NCBI GenBank assembly: GCA_963575745.1
Contig: CAUYUJ010002758.1
Location: 178,581-227,729, forward strand
DNA length: 49,149 bases
Direction: 5' to 3'
DNA from: Prorocentrum cordatum
Lineage: Eukaryota; Sar; Dinophyceae; Prorocentrales; Prorocentraceae
The translations under genes were made by a program, and so were the position numbers. A model generated the notes under the pieces. The model was not told where the DNA came from, did not search any database, and was given only the letters and a program-made list of their open reading frames with translations. Shown here piece by piece: positions 1 through 11,312 of the stretch; the first letter of the stretch is position 1, and each line of letters begins with the position of its first letter.

Positions 1-1551
1 TATTTCGTATATGTTTCGTATATGTTTCGTACCTGTTTCGCATATGATTCGTATATGTTTCGTGTATGGTTCGAATGCGTGTCGTATGTGTTTCGTGTAT
101 GTTTCGCAGATGCTTCGTATATGGTTCGTCTGTTTCGTATAAGGTTCGTCTACGTTTCGTTAATATGTCGTGTATGTTTCGTATCCGTTTCGTATACGTG
201 TCGTATATGTTTCGTGTATGTTTCGTATGTGTGCCGTGTATGTTTCGCATATGTTTCGTACATGGTTCGTATATGTTCCGTGTATGGTTCGCACATATTT
301 CGTATATCTTTCGTATATGTGTCGTTTTTGTTTCGTATGTGCTCCGTATATGTTTCGTACATGTTTCGCATACGTTTCGTATAGGTTTCGTGTACGTTTC
401 GAATACGGTTCGTATACGTGTCGTATATGCTTCGTATATGTTTCCAATACGTTCCGTATGTGTCGTGTATGGTTCGTGTGTGCTTCGTGTCTGTTTCGTG
501 TATGGTGCGCATTTGTGTCGTATATGCTTCGTGTACGTTTCGTGTATGTGTCGTATATGTGTCGTATATGTTTCGCATATGTTTCGCAACCGGTTCGTAT
601 GTGTTTCGTATAAGTTTCGTAAACGTTTCGTAGACGTTTCGTATTTGTTTCGTATATGTTTCGTACACGTTTCGTAAATGTTTCGCATATGTTTCGTATA
701 TGATTCGTGTATGTTTCGTATATGTTTCGCATAGGTGTCGCATATGTGTCGTATATACTTCGTACCTGGTTCGTACATGTTTCGTGTATGTTTCGTATAC
801 GTTTCGTGTACGTGTCGTGCATGTTTCACGTATGTTCGTACATGTCGCGTATATGTTTCGTATATGGTTCGTACATGTTTCGTATATGTGTCGCATATGT
901 TTCGTATATGTTTCGTATATGTGTCGTATGTGTTTCGCATATATGGTTCGTGCATGTGTCGTATACGTGTCGTATATGTTTCGTAGATGTTTCGTATTTG
1001 TTTCATATATGTTTCGTGTATGGTTCGTAGATGTTTCGTGCATGCTTCGCATACGTTCCGTATATGTTTCGTACACGTTTCGTGTATGTTTCGCATACGT
1101 CCCGCATATGTTGCGTATATGTTTCGTACATGGTTCGTATACGTGTTATAATTGTTTCGTATGATGTTTCGTATATATGTTGCATGTGTTTCGGGTGCGG
1201 CTCATCTGTTTCGTGTATGTTTCGTGTATGCGCCGTATATGTTTCGTACATGTTTCGGATATGATTCGTACATGTTTCGTATATGTCGCGCACACGTCTT
1301 GTTTTATATGTTCCGTATACGTTCCGTATACGTTTCGTATATGTTTCGGGTACGGTTCGTATATGTTTCGTGTATGTTTCGTGTATATTTCGTGTACATT
1401 TCGTGTACGTTTTGTATACGTTTCGTATACGTTTCGTATACGTGCCGTATTCGTTTCGTATCTGCTTCGGAGGTTCGTATACGTTTCGTATACGTTTCGT
1501 GTGTGTGTGGTTGTTCGTGTATGTCTCGTATATGTATCGAATATGTTTCGT
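1..1551. repeat. 11-bp satellite, consensus GTATATGTTTC
   Basis: About 140 degenerate copies of an 11-base unit run from the first base to about 1551, so the array continues beyond the left edge of the window. Typical variants are GTACATGTTTC, GTGTATGGTTC and GTATACGTGTC. Because 11 is not a multiple of three, each strand reads as the same cycling peptide in all three frames; the long open frames here (up to about 300 codons) follow from the lack of stops in the unit and are not evidence of a gene. It does not resemble known telomere repeats. Confidence 0.95.
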
Positions 1552-1756
1552 ATGCGCCACGCGCGCCAGGTGCGCCAGGTGCGCCAGGTGCGCCAGGCGC
1601 GCCAGGCGCGCCAGGCGCGCCAGGCGCGCCAGGTGCGCCAGGCGCGACAGGTGCGCCAGGTGAGCCAGGTGCGCCAGGTGCGCCGGTGCGCCAGGTGTGC
1701 CAGGTGCGCCAGGTGCGCCAGGCGCGCCAGGCGCGCCAGCGGCGCCAGGCGCGCCC
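1552..1756. repeat. 9-bp GCGCCAGGY minisatellite
   Basis: About 22 near-perfect copies of GCGCCAGGT or GCGCCAGGC directly abut the 11-bp satellite. In one plus frame the unit reads Gly-Ala-Pro, a collagen-like triplet, but that is a simple consequence of a 9-base repeat; the frame has no plausible start and runs into the CTA tract. Confidence 0.93.
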
Positions 1757-1780
1757 TTGTGCAAACAGACGGAGGTCCAC

Positions 1781-2130
<350 letters not shown>

Positions 2131-2602
2131 CTATACTACTGCACATGCTTACTACTACTTTCTACTACTACTTACTTCTGACTTCTTACTACTACTACTA
2201 CTACTACACTATAATTCTACGACTACTTCTAATCGACTCCTGCTGCTGCTTCCTCCTCTCCTACGAATACTCCTCATACTGCTCCTCTTCCTCTTCTCGT
2301 CCTCCTACTACTACAACTAATCCACTACTACCTCCCCCTGATTACTTAATTACTTCTACTACTACTACTACTACTTTTTTGTCGTACGTGTTTTTGTCAA
2401 TTGTAAAAAACGCATACTACCAGTAAGTACTACTTCTACTACTCATTATTCGTATGTTCACGAATTCCACCATTATACAGTTGTAGTACTACGACTACTA
2501 CTTCTACTTTTTTTTTTTGTTATTTACTACCAGTAGTAGTAGTAGTCTTACTACTACTACTACTATTACTACTACTACGACGACTACTCTTACTACTACT
2601 CT

Positions 2603-2651
<49 letters not shown>

Positions 2652-3077
2652 GTTACGACTGCCAGTACGACTACGATTACTACTACTACTATTACAGCTA
2701 CTACTACTACTACTACTACTACGACTACGACTACGACTACTACTACTACTACTACTACTACGACGACTACTACTACTACTACTACTATTACTGCTACTTC
2801 TCCTACTCCTACTCCTACTACTACTCCTGCTCATACTACGACTGCTAGTCCTACTCCTACTCCTACTCCTACGTCTACAACTGCAACTACTACTACTGCT
2901 ACTACTATTATTACTACTACTACTTCATACTACCATACTACTAACTACTACTACTACTAACTTACTACTACTACTAGACTTACTACTTACTACTAATAAT
3001 TCTAATATTATTCCTTACTACTATAATACGTATTTTTCCTAAGTTAGATTACTACTACTACTATACTACTACTAACT

Positions 3078-3109
<32 letters not shown>

Positions 3110-3400
3110 ACTAACTTACTGCTACTACTTCTACTTTTTTTTTTTTAACTAGATGTGTTTAGTTACTACTTCGACTACTAGTAATTACTTTACTACTACT
3201 ACTACTTACTACTACTACGACGACTACTACGATCTACTAACTACTACTACTCTACTACTACTACTACTACTTGTACTACTACTTTAATTACTACTATCTT
3301 AATATACTATACGACTAGGACTACGACTACGACTTCGACTATAACTATTTACTTAGTAATGTACTAGTACTATTGATAGTACTATCTTTTAATGCCAACG
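2131..3400. repeat. Degenerate CTA-derived tract
   Basis: The CTA motif decays into CTT, ACG, ATT and CCT variants with short pure patches around 2600-2650 and 2730-2780. T-runs occur near 2509 and 3135. It looks like an old, diverged expansion flanked by two younger pure tracts. No coding signal beyond the repeat was seen. Confidence 0.9.
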
Positions 3401-3427
3401 AACCGACTACTGCTACTACTACTACTA

Positions 3428-3503
<76 letters not shown>

Positions 3504-3514
3504 GACGACTACTT

Positions 3515-3558
<44 letters not shown>

Positions 3559-3605
3559 TCTACTACTCATACTACGACGAATTCCTACTACTACTACTAC
3601 TGCTG

Positions 3606-3638
<33 letters not shown>

Positions 3639-3645
3639 ATGCGCA
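3401..3645. repeat. (CTA)n microsatellite, second pure tract
   Basis: Near-pure CTA/TAC repeats with single CGA and CAT interruptions. It is followed at 3650-3720 by three or four copies of a short T-rich motif (GTTTTACGTA and variants) marking the end of the repeat block. Confidence 0.95.
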
Positions 3646-3773
3646 GTGTTGATTATTGTTTCCTTTGTGTTTTACGTAGCGTTTTACATAGTGTTTTGAC
3701 GTAGAGTTTTTTTCCGTAGTGCCTATTTCAGGTTTCAAGTGGTTAACTAAGCATTATAATCTTGATTTCAGCA

Positions 3774-4835
3774 TTAAGCGTAACCGCCCACCCCTTTACA
3801 CAACACCCCTTTCGTACCTCCAGAGATGTACAGGATGTAAGCCAACTTCAGGATGCAATTTTCTGGACCCAGCCCCATGGCCGCGAACGTCGCCACTACG
3901 TTCAAGTGGCCGCCGCGCAGCGGCTTCAGAATACTGAAAGCTTTCTGGTACAGTCCCCACAGATTCTCCGAGAAGCCTTTCGGCTTCGATTGGATATTCT
4001 GCGTAGGCATATTGGGGTCTGGCTTCGTGGTCAACACCTGGCCGGCCATGCCCGTCTCGGCCAGGGAGGTTGCCTGCTTCGCCTGCAGCTGCGTCGCTAT
4101 CCGCAGCACCTCATCAAGAGCGGTGGGGGAGAGCGACTCGTGCAGGTACTCCAAAAAACTGTCCTGGCCCGGGACCTCTTGGACGCCCGAATCATCCAGG
4201 ATGACTGCGGTCCAGGATATAACTGCGGTTTGGGCCTCCGAGGCGCCAGTGTGTAGTTACCCCTGACCGTCCCCAGCCCTGATGATGCGGGACGGTTGGA
4301 CGCCCGAATCATCCGGACGAACTGCGGTCCGGGATATAGCTGCGGCTTGGGCCCCCTGGGCGCCAATGTGTAGTTACCCCTGACCGTCCCCAGCCCTGAT
4401 GCTTCGGGAGAAGGTTGGACGCCCGAATCATCCGGGCTGCGGTCCGGGATACAACTGCGGCTTGGGCCCCCGAGGCGCCAGTGTGTAGTTACCCCTGACC
4501 GCTTCCAGCCCTGATGACTCGGGGCTCCGAACCTCGGGCGCCGCGGCGCGCTCCAGGATCGCCACCCCGCGCTCCGGCGCCGACGCCGGCGCCGCCGCGG
4601 CGGGCTCCGCCAGCGCGGCGGGCACGCCCTCCTGGGCGCCCAGCCGCGGCACGCCGCGGTGCTGCCGGCCGTGGGGGGCTTCGTCGTGCTCCAAGACCAA
4701 CTTCCCGTCCTTCAAGAGCCTCGCGGGAAGAAGGCCAACCTCCCCTCCTCTCACGCTGCTCCCATCGCACTTAGGGACCACACCCCAGCAAAAATTTCGA
4801 GCACCCGGCCAAATGTCGACACAATGTCGAAGCAA
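3774..4835 (-). CDS. Unidentified protein gene, 3' part, with tandem exon-intron duplication
   Basis: This is the best gene candidate in the window. Read on the minus strand, one frame from 4835 to 4493 has strongly GC-ending codons and ordinary protein composition (for example GLLPARLLKDGKLVLEHD), and a second block from 4204 to 3774 likewise (LDEVLRIATQLQAKQ, then FSENLWGLYQKAF) and ends at a stop. Between them lie three tandem units. Removing three identical-length 56-nt GT...AG segments (4437-4492, 4322-4377, 4205-4260) joins everything into one open frame of about 297 residues with no stop: exons 4493-4835, 4378-4436, 4261-4321 and 3774-4204. The true 5' end is not seen; the frame runs past 4835 without a clear ATG. 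I do not recognise the family. The frame is inferred from codon bias and open-frame consistency only. An alternative is an unspliced repeat peptide or a pseudogene. Confidence 0.5.
4182..4536. repeat. 117-119 bp tandem repeat spanning exon and putative intron
   Basis: The motif GACGCCCGAATCATCC recurs at 4182, 4299 and 4418 (spacings 117 and 119), and TAGTTACCCC at 4254, 4371 and 4486. On the minus strand each unit holds a donor-like GGTAAC and an acceptor-like CCGCAG. The 56-nt part between them differs at eight sites among units; in the frame that would read RGNYTLAPRGPKPQLYPGPQ, seven of those eight changes are synonymous, an unexpected pattern if that part is simply an intron. Confidence 0.85.
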
Positions 4836-4929
4836 TGTGGAACGAATGTGTCCCAGGGCCCGGCACGTGAAAACCCTCGAGCTTCGGAACTTTCTTGGTC
4901 GTCGAAACTAAAGGGAACACCCGGGGGGG

Positions 4930-5340
4930 CCTCCCTCTTCCTCTTCCCCCTCCTTTTCTCCTCTTCCTCCACATCCTCCCCCCCTCCTCCTGCTCCCCCT
5001 CCTCCGCCCCCTCCTCCTCCTCCTCCTCGTCCTTCTTCTCCTCCTCCTCCTCCTCTCTCTCCTCCTCCTCTCCTCCTCCTCCTCTCCTCCCCTCCTCTCC
5101 TCCTCCTCCGCCCCTCTCCTCCCCCTCTTCCTCTCCCCCCTCCTCCTCCTCCCCCATAATCATCACCAGCATCATCATCAACATCGCCATCATCATCATC
5201 TTCAATCCCTCCCTCCTCCTCCCGCCCCCTTCTCTCCACCCCCCACCTCCCCCCCTCGTCCTCCTCTTCCTCCTCCTCCTCCTCGCCCATCTCCTCTTCC
5301 TCCTTTCCTCTTCCCCCCCCCCCCTCCTCCACCTCCTCCG
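4930..5340. repeat. CTC-rich low-complexity tract
   Basis: CTC/CCT trinucleotide-like sequence with interruptions, including a short CATCAT patch at 5160-5200. Frames here encode poly-Ser/Pro/Leu or, on the minus strand, poly-Glu/Arg/Gly. It ends at the start of the first large tandem segment. Confidence 0.93.
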
Positions 5341-5341
5341 C

Positions 5342-5400
5342 GTGCAAGAAATCCAACAACATGTCGCGGAAATCAACGAACTGTGTCCCCCCGGGTTTTC
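5342..5400 (-). other. Conserved minus-strand peptide-coding patch (copy 1 of 4)
   Basis: At the anchor of each large segment the minus strand reads VDLREMLLDFFRAEETERA or a close variant (5342-5400, 6270-6320, 7065-7115, 7860-7910), always followed by an acidic run from the CTC tract. The composition is more protein-like than the surroundings, but no start, splice signal or longer frame supports an actual gene. Confidence 0.2.
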
Positions 5401-7645
5401 TTCGAGCGTCCTTTTAGGACTTGTTTGGGCCGTCTTAGGGCCCCCTCTGGGCGTCCTGGGAACCCGGGAATCATGTTCCGATACAGGCTTCGGGGAACAT
5501 GATTTCGGACGCTGCGGAAGAGGCCTCCCGAGAATCTCTATAGGCAGCTCTGCCTGCCCCCGTTGCGGCTCAGTTGGGTGCCTTTTGGGGCTCTCTTGGG
5601 CTGGCTTGTAGCTCTCATGGGTCATCTTGGGTCCATCTTGGGCCGTCTCGGGGCTCTTCGGGGTGGCAGTGTGAAGACGTCGTCGTCGTCGCCGTTCGCC
5701 GATCGGCGGCGTCAACTGTTGTCATCGTCATCGTCAATCACCGTCGCCGATCACCGTCGCCGATCGTCGATCGGCCCCGAGCCCTCCCGCCCACTCATCC
5801 TCCTCTCCTCCTCCTCCTCCTCCTCCTCCTCCTCCTCCTCCTCCTCCTCCTCCTCCTAATCTGCCTCCTCTTCCTCTTCCTCCTCCTCCTGAAATCATGT
5901 TCCCGGAGACGCTTCCGGGGACAGGATTTCGAAGGATGCAGAAAAGACTGGGTCCAGGGTGGCTCTGCGCACGCGGACAGCGTCGCCGCCGTCGGCGCGG
6001 CCGTCGTCGTCGTCGCCGTCGTTCGTCGATCGGCGACGTCGACTGTTGTCATCGTCGTCTATCGTCGTCGTCGTCGGTCGTCGACGTCGTCGTCGTCGTC
6101 GTCGTCAATCACCGTCGCCGGTCGTCGTCGCCGATCGTCGATCGCCCTCGAGCCTCCTCCTCTCTCCCCCCCTCCTCCCCTCCACTCCTCCTCCCCGCCT
6201 CCTCCTCCTTCTCCTCCTCCTTCTCCTCCTCCTCCTCCTCCTCCTCCTCCTTCGCCCTCTCCGTCTCCTCCGCGCGGAAGAAATCCAACAACATCTCGCG
6301 CAAATCAACGAACTATGGCCCTCCGGGCCTTTTTGAACGTCCATTTAGGGCCTTTTGGGGCCGTCTTAGGGCCCTGTTGGGCGTCCTGGGAACCAGGAAA
6401 TCATGTTCCCGGAGAGGCTTCTGGGAATATGATTTCGAACGAGGCCCTCTTGGGCCTCCCTGAGGCCGTGTTGGGCGCCTCCCGGGCCAACTTTGGGGCC
6501 TCTTGGGCCGTCTCGGGGGTTCCGTGAGCCTCACAGGACGACCCTTTTGGGCCGTCTTGGGCCTTCTTGGGTCTCTCTTGGGCTGTCGTGGGGCTCGGGG
6601 GCGTCTGGGGCACTGTGAGGACCAAGCAAGCAAGTATGCTGAAAACGCACGTTGTACAGCGGGAGTGGGCCGATTTTTGCCTTTTGAAGGCCCTCTTCGG
6701 CCAGCTTCAAACCATCTCGGGCCCTCTTGAGGCGCTCTTGGACGTCTTGGGGCCCTCATGGGCCTCGCTGAGGCCGAAGCCGTCGGCGTGGCCGTCGTCG
6801 TCGTCGTCGCCGCCGATCATCGATCGGCGGCGTCGACTGTTGGCATCGTCGTCGATCGTCATCGGTCGTCGTCGTGGTCGTCGTCGTCGTCGTGAATCAC
6901 CGTCGCTGGTCGTCGTCTCCGATCGTCGATCGCCCTCGAGTCTCCTCCTCCTCTCTCCCCCCCTCCTCCCCTCCACTCCTCCTCCCCGCCTCGTCCTTTT
7001 CCTCTTCCTCTTCCTCCTCCCCCTCCTCCTCCTCCTCCTCCTCCTTCGCCCTCTCCGTCTCCTCCGCGCGGAAGAAATCCAACAACATTTCAAGAAAATC
7101 AGCGAACTGTGGCCCTCTGGGAACTTTTGAACGTCATTCTAGGGCCCTTTGGGGGCCGTCCTGGGGCCCTCTTGGGCGTCCTGGGAACCCGGAAATCATG
7201 TTCCCGGAGAAACTTCTGGAACATGATTTCGAACGAGGCCCTCTTGGGCCTCCCTGAGGCCGTCTTGGGGGCCTCCTGGGCCGGCTTTGGGGCCTTTTGG
7301 GCCGTCTTGGGCTGTCTTGGGGCTCCTCGGGGGCCACTCTGAGGATGAAGCAAGCGAGTATGCTGAAATTGTACGTTTTACACGAGGAATGGGCAGCAAA
7401 GTTTCCCTCTTGGGGCCCTCTTCGGCCATCTTCAAGCCATCTCGGGCCCTCTTGAGGCGCTCTTGGACGTCTTGGGGCCCTCTGGGGCCTCGATGAGGCT
7501 GTCTTGTGTGCCTCTTGGGCTGTCACGCGAGCAGCGTCGCCGCCGTCGGCGTGGCCGTCGTCGTCGCCGTCGATCGTCGATCGGCGCCGTCGACTATTGT
7601 CATCGTCGTCGATCGTCGTCGTCGTCGGTCGTCGACCGTCGTCGA

Positions 7646-7654
<9 letters not shown>

Positions 7655-7697
<43 letters not shown>
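7655..7697. repeat. (GTC)n tract in segment 3
   Basis: Fourteen-odd GTC/CGT trinucleotides in a row. Shorter versions lie at the same relative place in the other segments (around 6085, 6800 and 6870), so the tract expanded after the segments were duplicated. Confidence 0.9.
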
Positions 7698-7699
<2 letters not shown>

Positions 7700-8667
7700 A
7701 TCACCGTCGCCGGTCGTCGTCGCCGATCGTCGATCGCCCTCGAGCCTCCTCCTCTCTCCCCCCCTCCTCCCCTCCACTCCTCCTCCCTGCCTCCTCCTCC
7801 TTCTCCTCTCTCCTCCTCCTCCTCCTCCTCCTCCTCCTCCTTCGCCCTCTCCGTCTCCTCCGCGCGGAAGAAATCCAACAACATCTCACGCAAATCAACG
7901 AACTGTGGCCATCCGGGCCTTTTTGAAGGTCCTTTTAGGGCCCTTTGGGGGCCGTCCTGGGGCCCTCTTGGGCGTCCTAGAAACCCGTAAGTCATGTTCC
8001 TGGAGAGGTTTCCGGGAACATGATTTCGAACGAGGCCCTCTTGGGCCTTCCTGAGGCCGTCTTGGGGGCCTCCTGGGCCGGCTTTGGGGCCTCTTAGGCC
8101 GTCTTTGGGGGGTTCTGTGAGCCTCACAGGACGACCCGTTTGGGCCGTCGTGGGCCCCCTTGTGTCTCTCTTGGGCTGTCTTGGGGCTCGGGGGCGTCTG
8201 GGGCACTGTGAGGACCAAGCAAACGAGTATGCTGAAAATGCATGCTTGATGAATGGGAATGGGCCGGTGTTCGCCTCTTGAAGACCCTCTTGGGGCCCTC
8301 TTCGGCCATCTTCAAGCCATCTCGGGCCCTGTTGGGGCGCTCTTGAGCGTCTTGGGGCCCTCCTGGGCCTCGCTGAGGCCGTCTTGTGGGTCTCTTGGGC
8401 TGTCTTTGGGGCCTCATGGGCCGTCTTGGGCGGGTTCGTGGACCCCACAGGACGCTCGGGGCGGCCATGCCAACCGGTGGCACCACCCCACCCCCGCCCC
8501 CGGGCCCCGTCCGTCTGTCCTACTGCTCCTCTCCAAACCCTCGTTCCCTAACCTCCCGATCATGTTCCCGGACCCCCGTCCCTTCCCCCCAGAGCACCGC
8601 AGCAGTAGGAAAGCGTTCCGAAACGGTGAGAAATCATGTTCCCGGAAAGCGTTCAAGAATATGAATC

Positions 8668-9470
8668 GTACTTCGTCCAAGGCGCCTCGGAAGGCGCAGA
8701 ATACTCCTCCAAGGCGCGGAATCATGTTCCCGGACCGCCTTCCGGGAACATGATGGGGACGACCTCCTGAGGGCCTCCAGTGGGCCTCTTGGGGGCCTCT
8801 CGGAGGCCTGTGGGCTCTCCTGGAGGCGTCTTGGGGCGCGCTCAGGGCCATTTTTGGCATCTTGGGGGCCTCTTGGGGGCCTCCGGGGAGGCTCTTGGGG
8901 GCCTTTGGGGCCTCTTGGGGCCTCGCGGGGCCCTCTTGGGGTCCGCTGGGCTCGCTTAGGCAATCTTGAAGCCCTGTCGGGGCTCTCCTGGAACCGTCTT
9001 GGGCGGCTCCTGGGCCATCTTGGGGCTCTCCTGGGCCGTCTTGGGACGATTTTGGGGGTCTCTTGGGCCGTCTTGGGGCGGTCTTGGGGGCCTCTTCGGC
9101 CGTCTTGGAGCGGTTTTGGGAAACTCTTGGACGGTCTTGGAGCGTCGGAACCCTGAAAAAGCGAGAAGGCCCAAGCCTAGAAAAAAACAATACAAACCAA
9201 CGATTTGGGCTTGTCGGCGCTCTCTTGGGAGGCCTCTTGGGATGCCTTCGGGGCCTCATGGAGCTCTCTTGGAACGTCTTCGGGGCTTCCTGGCCATTCC
9301 TGAGGCTATCTATACGCGTCTTGGAGCGCTCGCGGGCCGTCTTCGGCGGTCTCGAACTGTTCCTGGCGGTCCCAGGGGCCCTCCGGGACGCTTCGGACGC
9401 TCCCGGGGGCGCCCTGCACCCCCCATGGAGATTACAGGCACCGCCCCGGGCCGCCCCCGGGCCCGACTCC
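8668..9470. repeat. Segmental copy A of a CTTGGGGGCC-rich unit
   Basis: Begins TCGTCCAAGGCGCCTCGG, includes the perfect palindrome at 8721, then about 500 bp of imperfect GGGCCTCTTGGGG/GCCGTCTTGG motifs, a short A-rich piece at 9158-9200 and ends CCCATGGAGATTACAGGC. It is nearly identical to copy C at 10338. The long minus-strand open frames rich in Pro, Arg, Lys and Gln come from these motifs. Confidence 0.9.
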
Positions 9471-9475
9471 GATAC

Positions 9476-9521
<46 letters not shown>

Positions 9522-9590
9522 AAACATACGTAAGACATGTAGGATTTTGTACACAAGAGAAGGGCAAGCTATAGAAACATACGTACGTCG
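9470..9590. repeat. TA-rich spacer with conserved tail
   Basis: A TATATACATATA tract followed by GGAAACATACGTAAGACATG and GCAAGCTATAGAAACATACG. The same tail recurs at 10265-10340 before copy C, so this spacer is part of the duplicated unit. Confidence 0.88.
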
Positions 9591-10066
9591 TCCAAGGCGC
9601 CTCGGAAGGCGCCTCGGAAGGCGCAGAATACTCCTCCAAGGCGCGGAATCATGTTCCCGGACCGCCTTCCGGGAACATGATGGGGACGACCTCCTGAGGG
9701 CCTCCAATGGCCCTCTTGGGGGCCTCTCGGAGGCCTGTGGGGCTCTCCTGGAAACGTCTTGGGGCGCGCTCAGGGCCATTTTTGGGCATCTTGGGGGCCT
9801 CTCGGGGGCCTCCGGGGAGGCTCTTGGGGGCCTCTTTGGGGCCTCTTGGGGCCTCGCGGGGCCCTCTTGGGGCCCGCTGGGCTCGCTTAGGCACTCTTGA
9901 AGCCCTGTCGGGGCTCTCCTGGAACCGTTTTGGGCGGCCCCTGGGCCATCTTGGGGCTCTCCTGGGCCGTCTTGGGAAGATTTTGGGGGTCTTTTGGGCC
10001 GTCTTGGGGCGGTCTTGGGGGTCTCTTCGGCCGTCTTGGAGCGGTTTTCGGAGACTCTTGGACGGC
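9589..10066. repeat. Segmental copy B, truncated
   Basis: Matches copies A and C from the CGTCCAAGGCGCCTCGG start to GGAGACTCTTGGACGG, then breaks off into TATATATACATACG. It lacks roughly the last 350 bp found in A and C, so the copies differ by a deletion or an unequal exchange. Confidence 0.9.
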
Positions 10067-10340
10067 CTATATATACATACGTACATACATAAACACACAC
10101 ACACACACATATATAGGGAATAAGTTGAAATACGCGGAAGGAAGTGGCACAACTCGGGAGGGCTTGGGGGAGGGGTATGTGTATATATATATATATACAC
10201 CTTTACAAATACATATACATATATACATATACGTATATATATATATACATATACACATATATATATGGAAACATACGTAAGACATGTAGGATTGTGTACA
10301 CAAGAGAAGGACAAGCTATAGAAACAAAAAAACATACGTA
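10067..10340. repeat. TA/CA alternating tract between copies B and C
   Basis: Contains CATACGTACATACATA, an (AC)n run at 10093-10110, a short single-copy-like piece (10118-10175), more TATATATATACAC and TACATATACATAT tracts, then the conserved GGAAACATACGTAAGACATG tail. Confidence 0.9.
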
Positions 10341-11145
10341 CGTCGTCCAAGGCGCCTCGGAAGGCGCCTCGGAAGGCGCAGAATACTCCTCCAAGGCGCG
10401 GAATCATGTTCCCGGACCGCCTTCTAGGAACATGATGGGGACGACCTCCTGAGGGCCTCCAGTGGGCCTCTTGGGGGCCTCTCGGAGGCCTGTTGGGCTC
10501 TCCTGGAGGCGTCTTGGGGCGCGCTCAGGGCCATTTTTGGGCATCTTGGGGGCCTCTGGGGGCCTCCGGGGAGGCTCTTGGGGGCCTCTTTGGGGCCTCT
10601 TGGGGCCTCGCGGGGCCCTCTTGGGGACCGCTGGGCTCGCTTAGGCAATCTTGAAGCCCTGTCGGGGCTCTCCTGGAACCGTCTTGGGCGGCTCCTGGGC
10701 CATCTTGGGGCTCTCCTGGGCCGTCTTGGGACGATTTTGGGGGTCTCTTGGGCCGTCTTGGGGCGGTCTTGGGGGCCTCTTCGGCCGTCTTGGAGCGGTT
10801 TTGGGAGACTCTTGGACGGTCTTGGAGCGTCGGAACCCCGAAAAAGCGAGAAGGCCAAAAACCTCGAAAAAAACAATAAAAATCAACGATTTTGGCTTGT
10901 CGGGGCTCTCTTGGGAGGCCTCTTGGGATGCCTTCGGGGCCTCATGGAGCTCTCTTGGAACGTCTTCGGGCCTTCCTGGCCATTCCTGAGGCTATCTATG
11001 CGCGTCTTGGAGCGCTCGCGGGCCGTCTTGGGCGGTCTCGAACTGTTCCTGGCGGTCCCAGGGGCCCTCCGGGACGCTTCGGACGCTCCCGGGGGCGCCC
11101 TGCACCCCCCATGGAGATTACAGGCACCGCCCCGGGGCCCTACTC

Positions 11146-11146
<1 letters not shown>
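10338..11146. repeat. Segmental copy C
   Basis: Full-length counterpart of copy A, with the palindrome at 10403 carrying two arm changes. It ends in CCGGGGCCCTACTCCGA and a pure TA tract (11149-11190). Instead of the GGAAACATACG tail seen after copies A and B, the TA tract is followed at once by composite element A at 11194. Confidence 0.9.
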
Positions 11147-11193
<47 letters not shown>

Positions 11194-11312
11194 CCTAACA
11201 GCGAAGACTGATAGGTTTCTAGTAGGGTCAACAGAGAGCATCATGACGCCCCAGGGGGGTCTGGGCGCGATCTGGGAGAGGATGCCAGAGATTTGTTTTA
11301 ACAAAAAATTGG

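Larger units (their letters stand above)
5341..8450. repeat. Four large tandem segments of about 930, 794, 796 and 580 bp
   Basis: The anchor AAGAAATCCAACAACA recurs at 5346, 6278, 7072 and 7868. Each segment carries, in order, that anchor, a GGGCCNTCTTGGG-rich stretch, the AATCATGTTCCCGGA palindrome, more CTTGGG-rich sequence, a GTCGTCGTC tract, a CGATCGTCGATCG-containing stretch, and a CTC tract. Segments 2 to 4 are closely similar; segment 1 is the most diverged. The fourth fades into single-copy-like sequence at about 8450. Confidence 0.85.
5469..10436. repeat. Nine copies of a 37-40 bp palindrome ATCATGTTCCCGGA...
   Basis: Copies lie at 5469-5505, 5892-5930, 6397-6436, 7192-7230, 7988-8026, 8630-8666, 8721-8754, 9648-9681 and 10403-10436. 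The copies at 8721 and 9648 are perfect: 14-bp arms ATCATGTTCCCGGA and TCCGGGAACATGAT with a 6-base CCGCCT loop. Others have one to five arm mismatches, and many carry an extra AA/TT pair that lengthens the arm. An isolated half-site occurs near 8562. Such hairpins can be mobile palindromes, binding sites or processing signals; which applies is unknown. Confidence 0.85.

Noticed and set aside
1-1551. Telomere or subtelomere repeat
   Set aside because: The unit does not match TTAGGG, TTTAGGG or related telomere motifs and is not G-strand biased.
22-1764. Long open frames on both strands through the 11-bp satellite
   Set aside because: The unit has no stop codon and its length is not a multiple of three, so every frame is open with the same cycling peptide; no start context or codon bias.
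8414-10407. Lys/Arg/Pro/Gln-rich minus frames that resemble nuclear basic proteins
   Set aside because: They come from the CTTGGGGGCC motifs, recur in all copies with shifting frames and have no coherent start or stop.
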